From: CAZJQD01 sp964548165 [NCBI: uncultured bacterium] | GTDB lineage: Bacteria > UBA8481 | Assembly: GCA_964548165.1 (NCBI GenBank) | Contig: CAZJQD010000058.1 | Location: forward strand, 2,548-18,809 | Length of the DNA: 16,262 nt | Direction: 5' to 3' | Shown: in pieces, positions 15,440 to 16,262 of the stretch | How positions within the stretch are numbered: the first letter of the stretch is position 1 | Layout: each line of letters opens with the position of its first letter | Program-made: the position numbers and the translations under genes | The notes under the pieces: generated by a model | What the model saw: the letters and a program-made list of their open reading frames with translations, nothing else | Database searches by the model: none | What the model was told of the DNA's origin: nothing

Positions 15440-16262
15440 ATGGCAAAAGGGTTCAGCAGGGTGACGGTTAAGGCATCTGCCAAGAAGACGGCGGACTACG
15501 TGGTGGCGGATCTCTCGCTCGCCGAGTGGGGGCGCAAGGAGATCACGGTCGCCGAGCAGGAGATGCCGGGGCTGATGGCGCTCCGCGAGAAGTACGGCAA
15601 GAAGAAGCCGTTGAAGGGCGCGCGCATCTCCGGGTCCCTGCACATGACGCTCCAGACCGCCGTCCTCATCGAGACCCTCAAGGACCTCGGCGCCGACGTG
15701 CGCTGGTGCTCGTGCAACATCTTCTCGACCCAGGACCACGCCGCGGCCGCGATCGCGAAGACCGGCACGCCTGTCTTCGCCGTCAAGGGCGAGTCGCTCA
15801 GGGAATACTGGGAGTACACCTTCCGCACGCTCGTCTTCCCGGGCGATGTCGGCCCCAACCTCATCGTCGACGACGGTGGCGACGCCACGCTGATGATCCA
15901 TCTCGGCTACCAGGCGGAGAACGACCCGAAGGTTCTCGACTATAAGCCCTCGGGCGAGGACGAGCAGGAGCTATTGACGGTCCTGAAGAAGTCGTTGAAG
16001 TCGCATCCCGGCATCTGGCACCGGATGGTGAAGGAACTTCGCGGCGTCTCCGAGGAGACCACGACGGGTGTCCACCGCCTCCAGCAGATGCAGGCCGAGG
16101 GCAAGCTCCTCTTCCCGGCCATCAACGTCAACGACTCGGTGACGAAGTCGAAGTTCGACAACCTCTACGGTTGCCGCGAGTCGCTGGTCGACGCCATCAA
16201 GCGCGCCACCGACGTCATGATCGCGGGCAAGGTCGCGGTCGTCTGCGGCTACGGCGACGTGG
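15440..16262 (+). CDS. ahcY: S-adenosylhomocysteinase (adenosylhomocysteinase), N-terminal 274 residues, cut by window edge
   Basis: It splits S-adenosylhomocysteine into homocysteine and adenosine, relieving product inhibition of methyltransferases in the activated methyl cycle; it is a cytoplasmic NAD-dependent enzyme, usually a tetramer. ATG at 15440 follows AAGGAG (15423-15428) at an 11-nt spacing. Visible signatures are [20 protein letters not shown] (26-45), the [17 protein letters not shown] substrate region (64-80), [18 protein letters not shown] (89-106), DDGGD (144-148), [11 protein letters not shown] (204-214), [14 protein letters not shown] (231-244) and the start of the NAD-binding VVCGYGDV loop (267-274). 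About 60% of the usual 430-470 residues are in the window; nothing is missing or shifted in the visible part. It has no same-strand neighbour in the window. Confidence 0.97.
   Translation, partial: MAKGFSRVTVKASAKKTADYVVADLSLAEWGRKEITVAEQEMPGLMALREKYGKKKPLKGARISGSLHMTLQTAVLIETLKDLGADVRWCSCNIFSTQDHAAAAIAKTGTPVFAVKGESLREYWEYTFRTLVFPGDVGPNLIVDDGGDATLMIHLGYQAENDPKVLDYKPSGEDEQELLTVLKKSLKSHPGIWHRMVKELRGVSEETTTGVHRLQQMQAEGKLLFPAINVNDSVTKSKFDNLYGCRESLVDAIKRATDVMIAGKVAVVCGYGDV

Overview
The window is GC-rich bacterial chromosomal DNA. It holds ten protein genes, two of them cut by the window edges. I see no rRNA, tRNA, CRISPR array, transposase or phage gene. The lineage cannot be fixed from this sequence. 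High GC, a Tat-type signal, ordinary housekeeping genes and a giant polytopic membrane protein would suit an uncultured soil-type phylum or a deltaproteobacterial or planctomycete-like group; this is inference only.

Left part (1-2031): two minus-strand genes in tandem. A protein with a DprA/SLOG-like Rossmann domain joined to an ADP-ribosyltransferase-like (DUF2971/DarT-like) C-terminal region (511-1500) precedes the start of a DUF1355-type glutamine-amidotransferase-like protein (1-465, cut by the window edge). Divergent from them is a 133-residue protein of unknown function (1630-2031). The 129-bp divergent control region contains a cluster of TGTCC/GGACA half-sites that looks like an operator. 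This is the least explained and most system-like part of the window.

Middle part (2059-4363): a minus-strand pair, adenosine deaminase followed by a DEDDh exonuclease with extra N- and C-terminal modules. The stop of the first lies over the ribosome binding site of the second, so they are probably co-transcribed.

Then comes a single plus-strand gene of about 7.1 kb (4581-11681). It encodes a protein of more than 2,300 residues: a soluble N-terminal region of about 410 residues, a short tandem-repeat proline-rich linker and roughly 60 predicted membrane segments. After it, on the same strand, are rmuC (DNA recombination protein) and a Tat-exported calcineurin-like phosphoesterase, spaced by 3 bp. 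Right end: a CgeB-like glycosyltransferase on the minus strand, whose 3' end overlaps the phosphoesterase gene, and, divergent from it, the first 60% of S-adenosylhomocysteinase (ahcY) behind a leader rich in inverted repeats.

Functional links: AhcY makes adenosine and homocysteine, and adenosine deaminase removes adenosine, but the two genes are 11 kb apart and not in one operon. The exonuclease, RmuC and the DprA-like protein all concern DNA processing or nucleotide sensing by family, but they are in separate transcription units.
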